Origin: Streptomyces litmocidini
GTDB taxonomy: Bacteria; Actinomycetota; Actinomycetes; Streptomycetales; Streptomycetaceae
Assembly: GCF_014649755.1 (NCBI RefSeq)
Contig: NZ_BMTQ01000003.1
Span: 62,001 to 126,000 of the forward strand
DNA: 64,000 bases
Direction of reading: 5' to 3'
Made by a program: the position numbers and the translations under genes. The first letter of the stretch is position 1. Each line of letters opens with the position of its first letter. The notes below the pieces were generated by a model. It was not told the DNA's origin. It saw only the letters and a program-made list of their open reading frames with translations, and searched no databases. Shown here piece by piece: positions 33,756 through 41,925 of the stretch.

Positions 33756-34573
33756 CCTGCCGCTCCCACCTGTCGGCCCAGCGCCGCGAGCGGTTCGCGT
33801 GCGCCGTCGGCGGCGAGGATGACCTCGTAGACCAGGTCCACCTTGAGCAGCGGATCACGGAAGTCCAGCGGCCGTCCGCCGAGGTCGCCGTGGGTCCCGC
33901 CGCTCTCCGACAGCACGCACGCCGGTGCGGCGACGTCCCAGATGCGGCAGCTGCGGTGTACGTAGCCGGCGTAGGCGCCGTCGATGACGAGGGCGGCGTC
34001 GAAGACGCTGTTGCTGGCGCGCGTGCCGAGGCACTGTGCGGCGATGGCGGTCATGAGCCGGGCGTCCTCGGCCATCCGTTCCGGGCCGGCCTTGTCCATG
34101 CCGTACGCCACCAGGCGGTCCTCCAGGCCGGTGCATGCGGGGGTGCGGAAGGGGACGCCGTCGCGGAACGCTCCCCGGCCGCGCTGCGCCAGGTACCGCC
34201 GTCCCAGGGCCGGCAGAGTGATGCCCGCGGCCAGCAGGCCCCGGTCGTCCACCGCGGCGAGCATCGCGCCGTACAGGGGGCTGCCCGCCGCGTAGTTGCT
34301 CGTACCGTCCAGGGGGTCGATGATCCACGTGACCGGGCCGGAAGCCGCCCGCACGCCGCTCTCCTCCTCGATGACCGAGTCGGCGGGGAAGTCCCGGGCG
34401 AGCTCCGCGACGATCATCTCCCCGATGGCGTGGTCGGCGGCGGTGCTGACCTGATTGCGGTCCTCGGCCTTCACCCCGACGACCTCGACGGCGCCGCCGG
34501 AACCGGCGTACCGCAGGGCCAGCTCGTCCGCGCGGTCCAGGACGGTGTCGAGCCAGGGCAGGTAGTCGGTCAC
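33752..34573 (-). CDS. Inositol-monophosphatase-family phosphatase (biosynthetic cluster)
   Basis: A 273-residue IMPase-superfamily protein with IEEESG, WIIDPLDGTSNY and RIWDVAAPACVL metal-binding motifs. The GTG start at 34573 overlaps the Nudix stop (GTGA) and its own stop overlaps the MFS start, so expression is tightly coupled. In a pathway with an epimerase, aminotransferase and Nudix hydrolase it may dephosphorylate a sugar phosphate. It is distinct from the IMPase at 5894-6721. Confidence 0.82.
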   Translation of the reverse strand: MTDYLPWLDTVLDRADELALRYAGSGGAVEVVGVKAEDRNQVSTAADHAIGEMIVAELARDFPADSVIEEESGVRAASGPVTWIIDPLDGTSNYAAGSPLYGAMLAAVDDRGLLAAGITLPALGRRYLAQRGRGAFRDGVPFRTPACTGLEDRLVAYGMDKAGPERMAEDARLMTAIAAQCLGTRASNSVFDAALVIDGAYAGYVHRSCRIWDVAAPACVLSESGGTHGDLGGRPLDFRDPLLKVDLVYEVILAADGAREPLAALGRQVGAAG

Positions 34574-35073
34574 CGCTCCCCCGTCGGCTTCGCCGTGGGC
34601 GCGGCCGGCCGGCCCCGGCACGCGTCCCGGTACGCGTCGAGGATCGGGCGTTCCGGCGCGATGACGTCGGCGGGCAGGTCGTCGACGTCGAAGAACGCGG
34701 CGTCGGTGTTCTCGGTCCGGTCGAGGACCATGGTGGCGCCGGCCGGCAGGGAGGTGACGTAGGCCGCGGTGACGTTGTGGACCTCGTCGCCGTTCGGGTA
34801 GCGGTAGAAGTACTCCGGCCCGCCGGAGAACAGGCCCAGCAGGGTGAGTTCGCCGACGGTCAGCCCAGTCTCCTCCAGCACCTCCCTGCGGGCGGTGTCC
34901 TCGAAGGACTCGCCGGGATCCATCAGCCCGCCGGGCAGCCCCCACCCGCCCGTGTCGGCGCGGGCCAGCAGCAGGACCCTGTCCGAGTCGTCGGTCACGA
35001 CCACCGAGGCTCCCGGGAAGATGACGGGCCGGTGACCCAGCAGAGCGCGCAGTTCGGCCACGTAGTCGTTCAC
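34570..35073 (-). CDS. Nudix hydrolase
   Basis: A 167-residue Nudix protein with a complete Nudix box spanning GLMDPGESFEDTARREVLEE and the following TGL. GTG 35073 is preceded by AAAGGAGG. It lies 21 bp after the aminotransferase gene. Nudix enzymes split nucleoside diphosphates linked to another group, so an NDP-sugar to sugar-1-phosphate step ahead of the IMPase is plausible. A housecleaning role is the alternative. Confidence 0.85.
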   Translation of the reverse strand: MNDYVAELRALLGHRPVIFPGASVVVTDDSDRVLLLARADTGGWGLPGGLMDPGESFEDTARREVLEETGLTVGELTLLGLFSGGPEYFYRYPNGDEVHNVTAAYVTSLPAGATMVLDRTENTDAAFFDVDDLPADVIAPERPILDAYRDACRGRPAAPTAKPTGER

Positions 35074-35094
35074 GCGTCCTCCTTTCGGCGGTGG

Positions 35095-36270
35095 TCAGAC
35101 GGCGTGCGCGGGGCCATCGACATGTGCCCGGCGCACGGCGTCGCAAACACGGTCGACGTCGTGCTCCGGCATGTGCGAGTAGAGCGGGAGGGTGATCATC
35201 CGGGCGGCCAGCCGGTCCGTCACCGGCAGTGCGGGCGGCGCCGTTTCGGAGCGGTACGCGGTCTGCCGGTGCAGCGGCGGGTCGAAGTAGAAGCGGCTGC
35301 TGATGCCGTCGGCGGACAGCACCCGGGCGAGTCCCGCGCGGTCTGTGCCGAACGCCTCGGGGTCGACCTGGACGCCGAGGTCCTTGTACGAGCTGCGGGC
35401 GCCCTCGGGGACGTCCTGGAAGGCGAGTCCGGGCAGGTCGTCGAGGTTGTGGCGGTAGCGCCGGACCAGTTCCGTCCGGCGCTCCAGCCAGTACGGGAAG
35501 CGTTCGAGGGCGGAGAGCCCGACGAGGGCGGACAGTTCGGGCATGCGCGCGTTCAGGCCGACGAAGCGGGCGTCGTAGTCGCCGGGGTTGCCGTAGTCGC
35601 GGCCGATCCGGAGTTCCTCCGCCAGGCTGTCGTCGCCGGTGGTGACGAGCCCGCCCTCGCCTGCCGACAGCGGCTTGGTGGGGCTGAGGCTGAAGACCTC
35701 GGCGAGTCCCTTGCCGCCGACCATGGTGCCGTCGGGGTAACGGCTGCCGAAGCCGTGCGCCGCGTCCAGCACCACGGGGGTCCGGGAGCCGGCCGCCCGC
35801 CGGAGCGCGTCCACGTCGCAGGGCGTGCCGAAGGTGTGCATGCCGACGACCGCGTCGGCGTCCGGTGCCGTTCCGGCGCAGGACGCCGGGTCGAGGGTCC
35901 AGGTGCGCGGGTCGCTGTCGGCGAAGCGGACGCGCTGCGCGTTCCAGACGCCGACGTGGCCGGTCGCCATGAAGGTGAAGCCCGGTACGACGATGTCCTT
36001 GTCCCTGCCGATGGAGCGCAGGACGAGCAGCAGGCCGGCCGTGCAGTTGCTGACGGCCACGACGTGGCGCACTCCGAGGTACTCGGCCGCCGCCTCTTCG
36101 AAGCGGCGGACCCAGGCCCCGTTGGTCAGCATCCCCGACCTCAGGACGTCGTCCATCCTGCTGAGCAGGACGCCGTCGGGTTCGGTGGTGGGCCGCACCA
36201 GCGGGATGGGCGGGCGGGCGTCGGTCCGCGACGGGGCGGGCGTGGCGGCGTCGGTGCTGACAGGCGTCAT
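35095..36270 (-). CDS. DegT/DnrJ/EryC1/StrS PLP aminotransferase
   Basis: A 391-residue sugar-aminotransferase-type enzyme. Lys in FSLSPTKPLSAGEGG binds PLP, VLDAAHGFGS carries the cofactor aspartate, and NCTAGLLL lies near the N terminus. The family aminates keto-sugars or inososes. It is 11 bp downstream of the NAD-epimerase gene, suggesting that the epimerase/dehydratase product is its substrate. ATG 36270 was chosen; the longer frame upstream belongs to antisense noise. Confidence 0.87.
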   Translation of the reverse strand: MTPVSTDAATPAPSRTDARPPIPLVRPTTEPDGVLLSRMDDVLRSGMLTNGAWVRRFEEAAAEYLGVRHVVAVSNCTAGLLLVLRSIGRDKDIVVPGFTFMATGHVGVWNAQRVRFADSDPRTWTLDPASCAGTAPDADAVVGMHTFGTPCDVDALRRAAGSRTPVVLDAAHGFGSRYPDGTMVGGKGLAEVFSLSPTKPLSAGEGGLVTTGDDSLAEELRIGRDYGNPGDYDARFVGLNARMPELSALVGLSALERFPYWLERRTELVRRYRHNLDDLPGLAFQDVPEGARSSYKDLGVQVDPEAFGTDRAGLARVLSADGISSRFYFDPPLHRQTAYRSETAPPALPVTDRLAARMITLPLYSHMPEHDVDRVCDAVRRAHVDGPAHAV

Positions 36271-36281
36271 CGGTGTTCCTC

Positions 36282-37301
36282 TCAGAGGGATGCGGCGGGG
36301 GAGAACACGCGAGCGGCGGCCTGCTCGGAGGCGGCGGCGAGGGCGTTCCGTGCCGTGAGGAAGTTGCTGTACTTGGCGTCGGCGAAGTCCGGGTAGCGGC
36401 CCCGGGTCATGGCGTCCCTTATCTCGCGGACCGAGTCGACGACGCCGAAGCGGCGCTGGAAGCGGCGGGCCTCGCGGATGCGTTCGAAGTTGACCCGGTA
36501 GTTGCGCGGGTCCTCCGCGTCCTCCTGGACGAGGACGCGGGTGCCGGGAACCTCCCGGGCGATGACCTCGCCGATCTGCGCCATCCGGTAGTTCTCCTCC
36601 CCCGAGCCGCAGTTGTAGAGGGTCGGGGAGGTGTTGTCCGTCGCGGTCTGGAGGGCCCTGGCCGCGTCCTGGACGTGCAGGAAGGGCCGCCACTGGCGGC
36701 CGCCGTGGACGACGACCTCGCCGCGGGTGACCGCGTGGGCGGTCATGACGTTCACCGCGAGGTCGAACCGCATGCGGTCGGACAGTCCGTGGACGGTGGC
36801 GAAACGCAGGATGTGCGCGGTGAGCGCGCTCCCGCCGAGCGACAGCAGGTAGTGCTCCGCCATGATCTTCGACTGGGCGTAGACCGACTGGGGGTTGAGG
36901 GGCGACCAGACGTCGACCTCCTCGTCGTTCTCGGTGGCCCCGTAGTTGCTGCAGGTCGAGGCGAACACGAAGGCGCCGACGCCGGCCTTCTGGCACGCCT
37001 CCGCGACGCGTACCGTGCCCAGGTAGTTGGTCTGCCAGGCGAGGTCAGTGTCGAGGCCGCACGCCGGGTCGCCCACGACCGCGGCGAGGTGGATGACGGC
37101 GTCCACGCCCCGCAGGGCCGGCTGCCACTCGCCCGGTTCGCGGATGTCCCCGTCCACGTAGGTGACCCGGGGGCCGGAGATCCTGGCGCCGGGGACCAGG
37201 CCGTTGTCGACGACGGTGACGCGCACCCCGCGGGCGACGAGCTGACGGACCAGCGTCGATCCGATGTAGCCCTGCCCGCCGGTGATCAGTAGGGAAGTCA
37301 C
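36282..37301 (-). CDS. NAD-dependent epimerase/dehydratase (extended SDR)
   Basis: A 339-residue extended short-chain dehydrogenase with GGQGYIGS, HLAAVVGDP, the STCSNYG serine region and the catalytic YAQSK. GTG 37301 has GAGGAG seven bases upstream. Such proteins act on NDP-sugars. It heads the five-gene minus-strand operon and is divergent from the condensation-domain gene, sharing a 226-bp promoter region. The exact sugar change cannot be read from the sequence. Confidence 0.85.
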   Translation of the reverse strand: MTSLLITGGQGYIGSTLVRQLVARGVRVTVVDNGLVPGARISGPRVTYVDGDIREPGEWQPALRGVDAVIHLAAVVGDPACGLDTDLAWQTNYLGTVRVAEACQKAGVGAFVFASTCSNYGATENDEEVDVWSPLNPQSVYAQSKIMAEHYLLSLGGSALTAHILRFATVHGLSDRMRFDLAVNVMTAHAVTRGEVVVHGGRQWRPFLHVQDAARALQTATDNTSPTLYNCGSGEENYRMAQIGEVIAREVPGTRVLVQEDAEDPRNYRVNFERIREARRFQRRFGVVDSVREIRDAMTRGRYPDFADAKYSNFLTARNALAAASEQAAARVFSPAASL

Positions 37302-37527
37302 GATGAGTCTCCTCTGCCGGGACGTTTCGCGCCGGTTCCCCTTCTGGAAAGGGCGCGTGTCGGCCGCCGTCGATCCGGCTCGACCGGTGCTCCGACCGCG
37401 TTCCCGACTCTCCCCAGCTGATGCGGGATCATCTTGACCCTTTTTTCGGGGACGTGTGCGAAAAGCCCGCGCGGAATACGGTGGGAATGTCACCGCCATG
37501 CCTCGATTCCCCGAAGGAGCAGGTGGA

Positions 37528-38832
37528 ATGTCCTTTCCCCTCCTCGCCGAGCAATACAGCATGCTTTACGCCCAGAAACTCCTGGGGCCGGGAGTGGCGC
37601 ACAACATGACGTTCACCGTACCGCTCCCCCCGGGCGGCGAAGAGGCGCGGGTCGCGGGTGCCGTGGCCGTGTTCTGCGAGCACCAGGCGGCGTTGCGCGC
37701 GGCGTTGCGCGGCGGCCCGCCCACGGCCCAATGGACGGGGTCCGACCTTCCCCGGACGGTGGTCGTCGAGAGCACGGACGTCGAGCGGACCGTGCGGGAG
37801 CGCCTGCGGGCGCTGCACCTCGCGGAGCTTCATCCGGCCGGGGTGCCGATGCGGGCGGCCTTCGAACTCGTCCGCGGTCCCGGCGGGCGGGCGGTCCTCG
37901 TCGTCGCCATGGACCACCTGGTGTCCGACGCCCGTTCCTCGGTCGTCGCCGCCCGTCAGCTGGCCGCCCTGGTCGAGAGCGGGCGGTACGGTCCCGGCCT
38001 TCCCGCGCCGGGCGACTACGCCGACTGGTGCCGGCGGCGCGCGGCGGACGGCGAACGGAGCGCGGCGCGGGAGACCGCCGCCTGGCGCTCCGCCCTGGAA
38101 GGGGTCTCCCCCCTGCGCGACCCGGCGTTGGACGGCGCCGTCGGCCCCGCGGTGCTGAGCCAGCGTGACCGCGTCCACGACGGCGCGGACCTGGACCGCT
38201 CGGTACGGCGGCTGAGCGCCGAACTCGGCGTGCCGGAGTTCGCCACCGTCTCCGCCCTGCTCTCCCTGGTGCTGTGGCAGCGCACGGGGCAGCGCGACTT
38301 CGTCGTCCAGACGCCCGTCTCCACCCGTCGGCGGCAGCAGGTGGACGAGGTCGTCGGCTACTTCATCAACGAACGGCCGCTGGTCTGCCACATCGAGGAG
38401 GACCGCGGTCTGGTCGAGCACGCGCAGGACATGTACCACTCCTCGTTGCGCGCCGTCCGCCACTCGCGGCTGTCCGTCCCCGAGCTGGCCGGGGCGGTGC
38501 CCGCCTACCGGGCGGTGCTGGAGGACGACCGGGTCGGCTATGTGCAGCTGCACGTCAGCCGCGGCACGGGCGAGCTGCCGGGCAGCGGCCGGCCCGGCCC
38601 CGACGCCTCGGTGCCCCGCACCACGGAACTCGGCGCGTTCCTGCCGGGGCGGCCGATGACCTGCACGACGGTCCGGTTCGACTTCGACCCGCGGCAGACG
38701 CTCGTGCGCAGCTTCTTCGGCGGTCCGCGCTCCGGGGCCCCGTCGGCGGGAGAGATCGCCGACGGGGTCGTGGCGCTGCTGCGCCGGGCGGCGGGCGCGG
38801 GGCACCAGCCGGTGGCCAAGCTGGTGGAGTGA
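37528..38832 (+). CDS. Free-standing NRPS condensation domain
   Basis: A 434-residue single condensation domain with no adenylation or carrier part. The active-site motif HHxxxDG is DHLVSDA here (His130 and Asp134 kept, first His and Gly changed). VQTPVSTRRR and VVGYFINERPL follow as in other C domains. It would join a carrier-bound acyl group to an amine supplied by the same cluster. ATG 37528 follows an AAGGAG site. It is the only plus-strand gene in the cluster core. Confidence 0.83.
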   Translation: MSFPLLAEQYSMLYAQKLLGPGVAHNMTFTVPLPPGGEEARVAGAVAVFCEHQAALRAALRGGPPTAQWTGSDLPRTVVVESTDVERTVRERLRALHLAELHPAGVPMRAAFELVRGPGGRAVLVVAMDHLVSDARSSVVAARQLAALVESGRYGPGLPAPGDYADWCRRRAADGERSAARETAAWRSALEGVSPLRDPALDGAVGPAVLSQRDRVHDGADLDRSVRRLSAELGVPEFATVSALLSLVLWQRTGQRDFVVQTPVSTRRRQQVDEVVGYFINERPLVCHIEEDRGLVEHAQDMYHSSLRAVRHSRLSVPELAGAVPAYRAVLEDDRVGYVQLHVSRGTGELPGSGRPGPDASVPRTTELGAFLPGRPMTCTTVRFDFDPRQTLVRSFFGGPRSGAPSAGEIADGVVALLRRAAGAGHQPVAKLVE

Positions 38833-38846
38833 GGGCGGCCCGGGAA

Positions 38847-38889
38847 GACGATCCGCCGCGGGGCCCCGGGGGCCTCGCGGCGGATCGTC
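38847..38889. terminator. Bidirectional hairpin between C-domain and LuxR genes
   Basis: Arms GACGATCCGCCGCG (38847-38860) and 38876-38889 are perfectly complementary, with a 15-nt GC-rich loop. It lies between two convergent genes and would serve both. Confidence 0.75.
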
Positions 38890-38908
38890 CGGTCGGTCGG
38901 TGGCGGGA

Positions 38909-39538
38909 TCAGGCGCGGGGGTCGTCGTCGTGCCGGTAGCGTTCCGCGGCTCTGGCGAGTTCGGCCTTGTTGCCGAGTCCCAGTTTGGCCCTTATCCGTT
39001 TGAGATAGGTGTCGACGGTGTGCGGGCTGATGCCGATGCGGCGCGCGGTCTGATTGCGCGTCAGTCCGTCCGCGACGAGCAGCAGCGTCTCCCGCTCCCG
39101 GGCGGACAGACCGGGCGACCCCTCCCGGGCGGACGGGCCGGGCGGCCGGTCCCGGTCCGTGTCGGGCGCCTCCCCGGCCCGCCCGCACCCCCCGCTCCGT
39201 CGGATTTCCCCGCCGTCGCCTCCGGTCCGCCGCGCCGGGCCGTCGGGCCGCGCGGAATTCCTCGAGCCGCCCCCGCTTTCCCCGAGGGCTTCGGCGGCCG
39301 CCGCCAGGACGGCCGACATCACATTCGTCCTTCCTTCGACGCGCTCCGTCGCGACATTGGAAACGGCCACTACGCGCACGCCGCATCCCGCGTTTCCGCG
39401 TAAGACGTCGCGCACGTCTTCCGGAGACATGTTCCCGACCAGTACCGCCAGGGTGTACGAATGTAATTCCGAGGTGTCGGGTCTTTTCGTCGTCCGATCT
39501 TCCAGGACCTCGGCGGACGGGATCGGCACTGGTTTCAT
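38909..39538 (-). CDS. LuxR-type regulator with a TTA codon
   Basis: A 209-residue regulator with a C-terminal LuxR helix-turn-helix (LSARERETLLLVADGLTRNQ, then ISPHTVDTYLKRIRAKLGLG). The N-terminal ~75 residues are of unknown type and a glycine/arginine-rich linker follows. Leu46 is encoded by TTA (39401-39403), so translation should depend on the developmental bldA tRNA. It is the last gene of the long biosynthetic operon and overlaps the flavin reductase stop by ATGA. It is probably the cluster regulator. Confidence 0.85.
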   Translation of the reverse strand: MKPVPIPSAEVLEDRTTKRPDTSELHSYTLAVLVGNMSPEDVRDVLRGNAGCGVRVVAVSNVATERVEGRTNVMSAVLAAAAEALGESGGGSRNSARPDGPARRTGGDGGEIRRSGGCGRAGEAPDTDRDRPPGPSAREGSPGLSARERETLLLVADGLTRNQTARRIGISPHTVDTYLKRIRAKLGLGNKAELARAAERYRHDDDPRA

Positions 39539-40095
39539 CCTTCCGTCAGACGGCGGCGGGTCCTGTTGTGCAGGACGACCGGGGACACGTCCGCCGCGTA
39601 CAGGTGGCCGACCGGGCGGCCGATCACCAGGACGTGGTCGGTGTGGGCGAAGGTCGCGCACACCGTGAACCGCGCCGCGGCGGCGGCGCCGCGCAGCAGC
39701 GCCGGACCGGAGCGGTGGAGGGGGTCCACGCCGTCGAACCGCCGGTGGGCCGGGGCCGTGGCGAACTGGTCGATCAGCCGGCGCTGGTCCCAGCTCAGGA
39801 TGTTGACCCCGAACGTGCCGGAGGCGCGGACGGCCCGCAGGGTCCGGCTGGACTCCGACAGGCACACCGCGATCATCGGCGGCTGCAGGGACCAGGACAG
39901 TACGGCGTTGACGGTGCAGCCGACGGGATCCTCGTCGCCGTGCCGGGCGGTGACCACCGAGACGCCGCTGGGCCAGGAGGTCATGAAGGCGCGGAACTCC
40001 TCCGGCGCCACACCGCCGGGGGGACCGGCCGCGGTCGGGTCGAGGGGTGGGGTGGAGACGGACTGCGTCGCACGGGCGAGCGGGTGAGCCGTCAT
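39535..40095 (-). CDS. Flavin reductase family protein
   Basis: A 186-residue FMN-binding split-barrel protein with WPSGVSVVTARHG, GCTVNAVLSWSLQPPM and FGVNILSWDQ. These reductases supply reduced flavin to partner oxygenases. No classical monooxygenase is in the cluster; the two acyl-CoA-dehydrogenase-like proteins are the likely flavin partners. ATG 40095 has GGAGGA upstream; ATG 40110 is an alternative. Confidence 0.84.
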   Translation of the reverse strand: MTAHPLARATQSVSTPPLDPTAAGPPGGVAPEEFRAFMTSWPSGVSVVTARHGDEDPVGCTVNAVLSWSLQPPMIAVCLSESSRTLRAVRASGTFGVNILSWDQRRLIDQFATAPAHRRFDGVDPLHRSGPALLRGAAAAARFTVCATFAHTDHVLVIGRPVGHLYAADVSPVVLHNRTRRRLTEG

Positions 40096-40135
40096 CGCGT
40101 ACTCCTCCATGGGATGGGACGGGAACGAACGGGGG

Positions 40136-40762
40136 TCACACCGTGTCGGCGGAACCGGTGGCAACGGCCAGCGCCACCGGCTCGACCTGTGGCAGCGACC
40201 GCCAGGAAACGCCGTGCCAGAGACCGCACGGCTCGTGCAGGTCGACCGGGACGCGCCAGGGCGCTCCGGCGAGTCCCAGGCGCCGTGCTTTGACCACGGC
40301 CTCCTGGGCCGCCCAGACACGGGCGAACGCGGCGCCGGCCTCGGCCCGGTCCAGGGCGAGGAGTTCGTCGGCCTGTGCGCCGCAGCACCGCCGGACCATG
40401 CGCTCGCTCAGTACCGGTGGCGGGTCCTGGACGTCGACGCCCACGAGACCGGCGAGCCGTACGGCGACCGCCGTGTGGCGGGACGAGTGGGAGACGGACA
40501 CGCCCGGGCCGTTTCCCGGCACGTGGGGCGCCCCGCGGGCGTCGAGGCGGAGGGGGACCCGGCGCGGGTCGGCTCCGGTGAGTTCCGCGACCAGGTGGCG
40601 CAGCAGGATCCGGCCGTGCGTGAACTCCCGGCGCCGGTGCGGCGGCATGGCCGCGCACCTGGCGCGTTCCTCGGGCGACAGCACGGTGTCGTCCCCCTGG
40701 GCGTGTTCCGGCCTCGGCAGGACGCGGACGAACGTGGTGGGGTCCACCTGGACGAGGGTCAC
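40136..40762 (-). CDS. 4'-phosphopantetheinyl transferase (Sfp type)
   Basis: A 208-residue PPTase with the expected motifs VSHSSRHTAVA, GVDVQD and VWAAQEAVVKARRLG. It attaches the phosphopantetheine arm to carrier proteins, here presumably the two encoded in the same operon. The second motif has AAQEA in place of the usual xxKEA, but the glutamate is kept. GTG 40762 overlaps the preceding stop (GTGA). Confidence 0.87.
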   Translation of the reverse strand: MTLVQVDPTTFVRVLPRPEHAQGDDTVLSPEERARCAAMPPHRRREFTHGRILLRHLVAELTGADPRRVPLRLDARGAPHVPGNGPGVSVSHSSRHTAVAVRLAGLVGVDVQDPPPVLSERMVRRCCGAQADELLALDRAEAGAAFARVWAAQEAVVKARRLGLAGAPWRVPVDLHEPCGLWHGVSWRSLPQVEPVALAVATGSADTV

Positions 40763-41925
40763 GGCCGCGGCTCCGCCCGTCCCGCGGCGGGGAGCTCCTC
40801 GGCGACCAGTTCGAGCATGGTCTCGGTGCTGCCTCCCGCGACCGCGAAGGTACGGACGTCCTGGGCGGTGCGCAGCAGGTCGCCGTCGTCCGTGAGGCCT
40901 GCCGCTCCCGCGAGGTGGAGGCAGGCGTCCGCCACCTCCGCGGCCAGCGGGCCGACCGTGGCCTTGACCACGGCGGTGTCGGCGAGCGGGAAGCGGCCGG
41001 TCGCGGTGGTGCGCGCGGTGACGTCGTCGACGAGGGCCTCCAGGAGCCGTACCCGGGCGAGCAGGGCGGCCAGGCGCTGCCGGACGGCGGACTCCGTCCA
41101 CAGGGCACGGCCGGCCAGGTGGCGCCGGGTGGCGCCGGCTGCGGCGGTGGCCAGCAGCCGGCGGCACAGCGACGCCGTCCACATGCCGCCCGCGAGGCGT
41201 TCGGCGCCCATCTGCTCCGTGAAGGCGACCATCCCCCTGCCGGGGCGGCCCAGCATCGCCTCCGCGGGCAGGCGGACGCCGTCGAGGGCCAGCGAGCCGA
41301 GACCGGCGCCGGCCATCACCGGGGTGCCGATCGGTTCGACGCTCACGCCACGTGCGTCGGCGGGCACCATGACGAGGCAGAAGTCGGAGAAGTGGCGGCC
41401 GGGGCGGTGCCGGGCCAGGACCAGGAAGTGGTCGGCCCACCGGGCGCCGGTGATCCAGGTCTTGTGTCCGTCGATCACCAGGTCCTCTCCGTGCCGGCGC
41501 ACCGCGGTGGTCAGGCCCGGCAGGTCGGAGCCGGCCGCTCCGGAGTCGGTGGCGGCCAGTGCGGCCGTCGCCCGGCCCCGGACCAGCGGGTCGGCCCGTT
41601 CCCCGCCGGCCAGTCGCAGCACCAGCGGCGTGACGGTCGACAGGTGCAGGAGACAGGCCAGTTGGGCACCGTGCGGCACCCTGCCGGTGAGGCCGCCGAG
41701 CACGGTGCGCAGGAGCGGCAGTCGCAGCGGCTGCCGCGGGTCGGAGCCCGCGAGGCAGTCCGCGACGACTCCGGCCTCGCCGAGGGCGCGGATCAGTGTC
41801 CGGCCGTCGGCCCGGGAGGCGGCGACCGGCAGGGACTCCAGGGCCTGGGCCAGACGCGGCACCGTGCCGTGGGAGCCGTCCGTGTCCGGCGGCCGGGCGA
41901 CCGCGAGGGTCCTCTCAGTCGGCAA
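40759..41925 (-). CDS. Acyl-CoA-dehydrogenase-like flavoprotein (first of a pair)
   Basis: A 388-residue protein of the acyl-CoA dehydrogenase fold with AALAATDSGAAGSDL and KTWITGARWADHFLV for FAD and substrate. By eye, the usual catalytic glutamate in the YEGT region is replaced (FAVAGGSTETM). It overlaps the second dehydrogenase gene by 11 nt. In carrier-protein pathways such enzymes dehydrogenate aminoacyl thioesters, for example prolyl to pyrrolyl. The pair may form a heteromer. Confidence 0.8.
   Translation of the reverse strand: MPTERTLAVARPPDTDGSHGTVPRLAQALESLPVAASRADGRTLIRALGEAGVVADCLAGSDPRQPLRLPLLRTVLGGLTGRVPHGAQLACLLHLSTVTPLVLRLAGGERADPLVRGRATAALAATDSGAAGSDLPGLTTAVRRHGEDLVIDGHKTWITGARWADHFLVLARHRPGRHFSDFCLVMVPADARGVSVEPIGTPVMAGAGLGSLALDGVRLPAEAMLGRPGRGMVAFTEQMGAERLAGGMWTASLCRRLLATAAAGATRRHLAGRALWTESAVRQRLAALLARVRLLEALVDDVTARTTATGRFPLADTAVVKATVGPLAAEVADACLHLAGAAGLTDDGDLLRTAQDVRTFAVAGGSTETMLELVAEELPAAGRAEPRP

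Noticed and set aside
31188..33830. Open frame of 880 codons on the plus strand
   Set aside because: It is a composition artefact: it covers parts of the DUF1152 gene in another frame and the antisense of the MFS gene, is rich in Arg/Gly/Pro, and has no recognisable domain.
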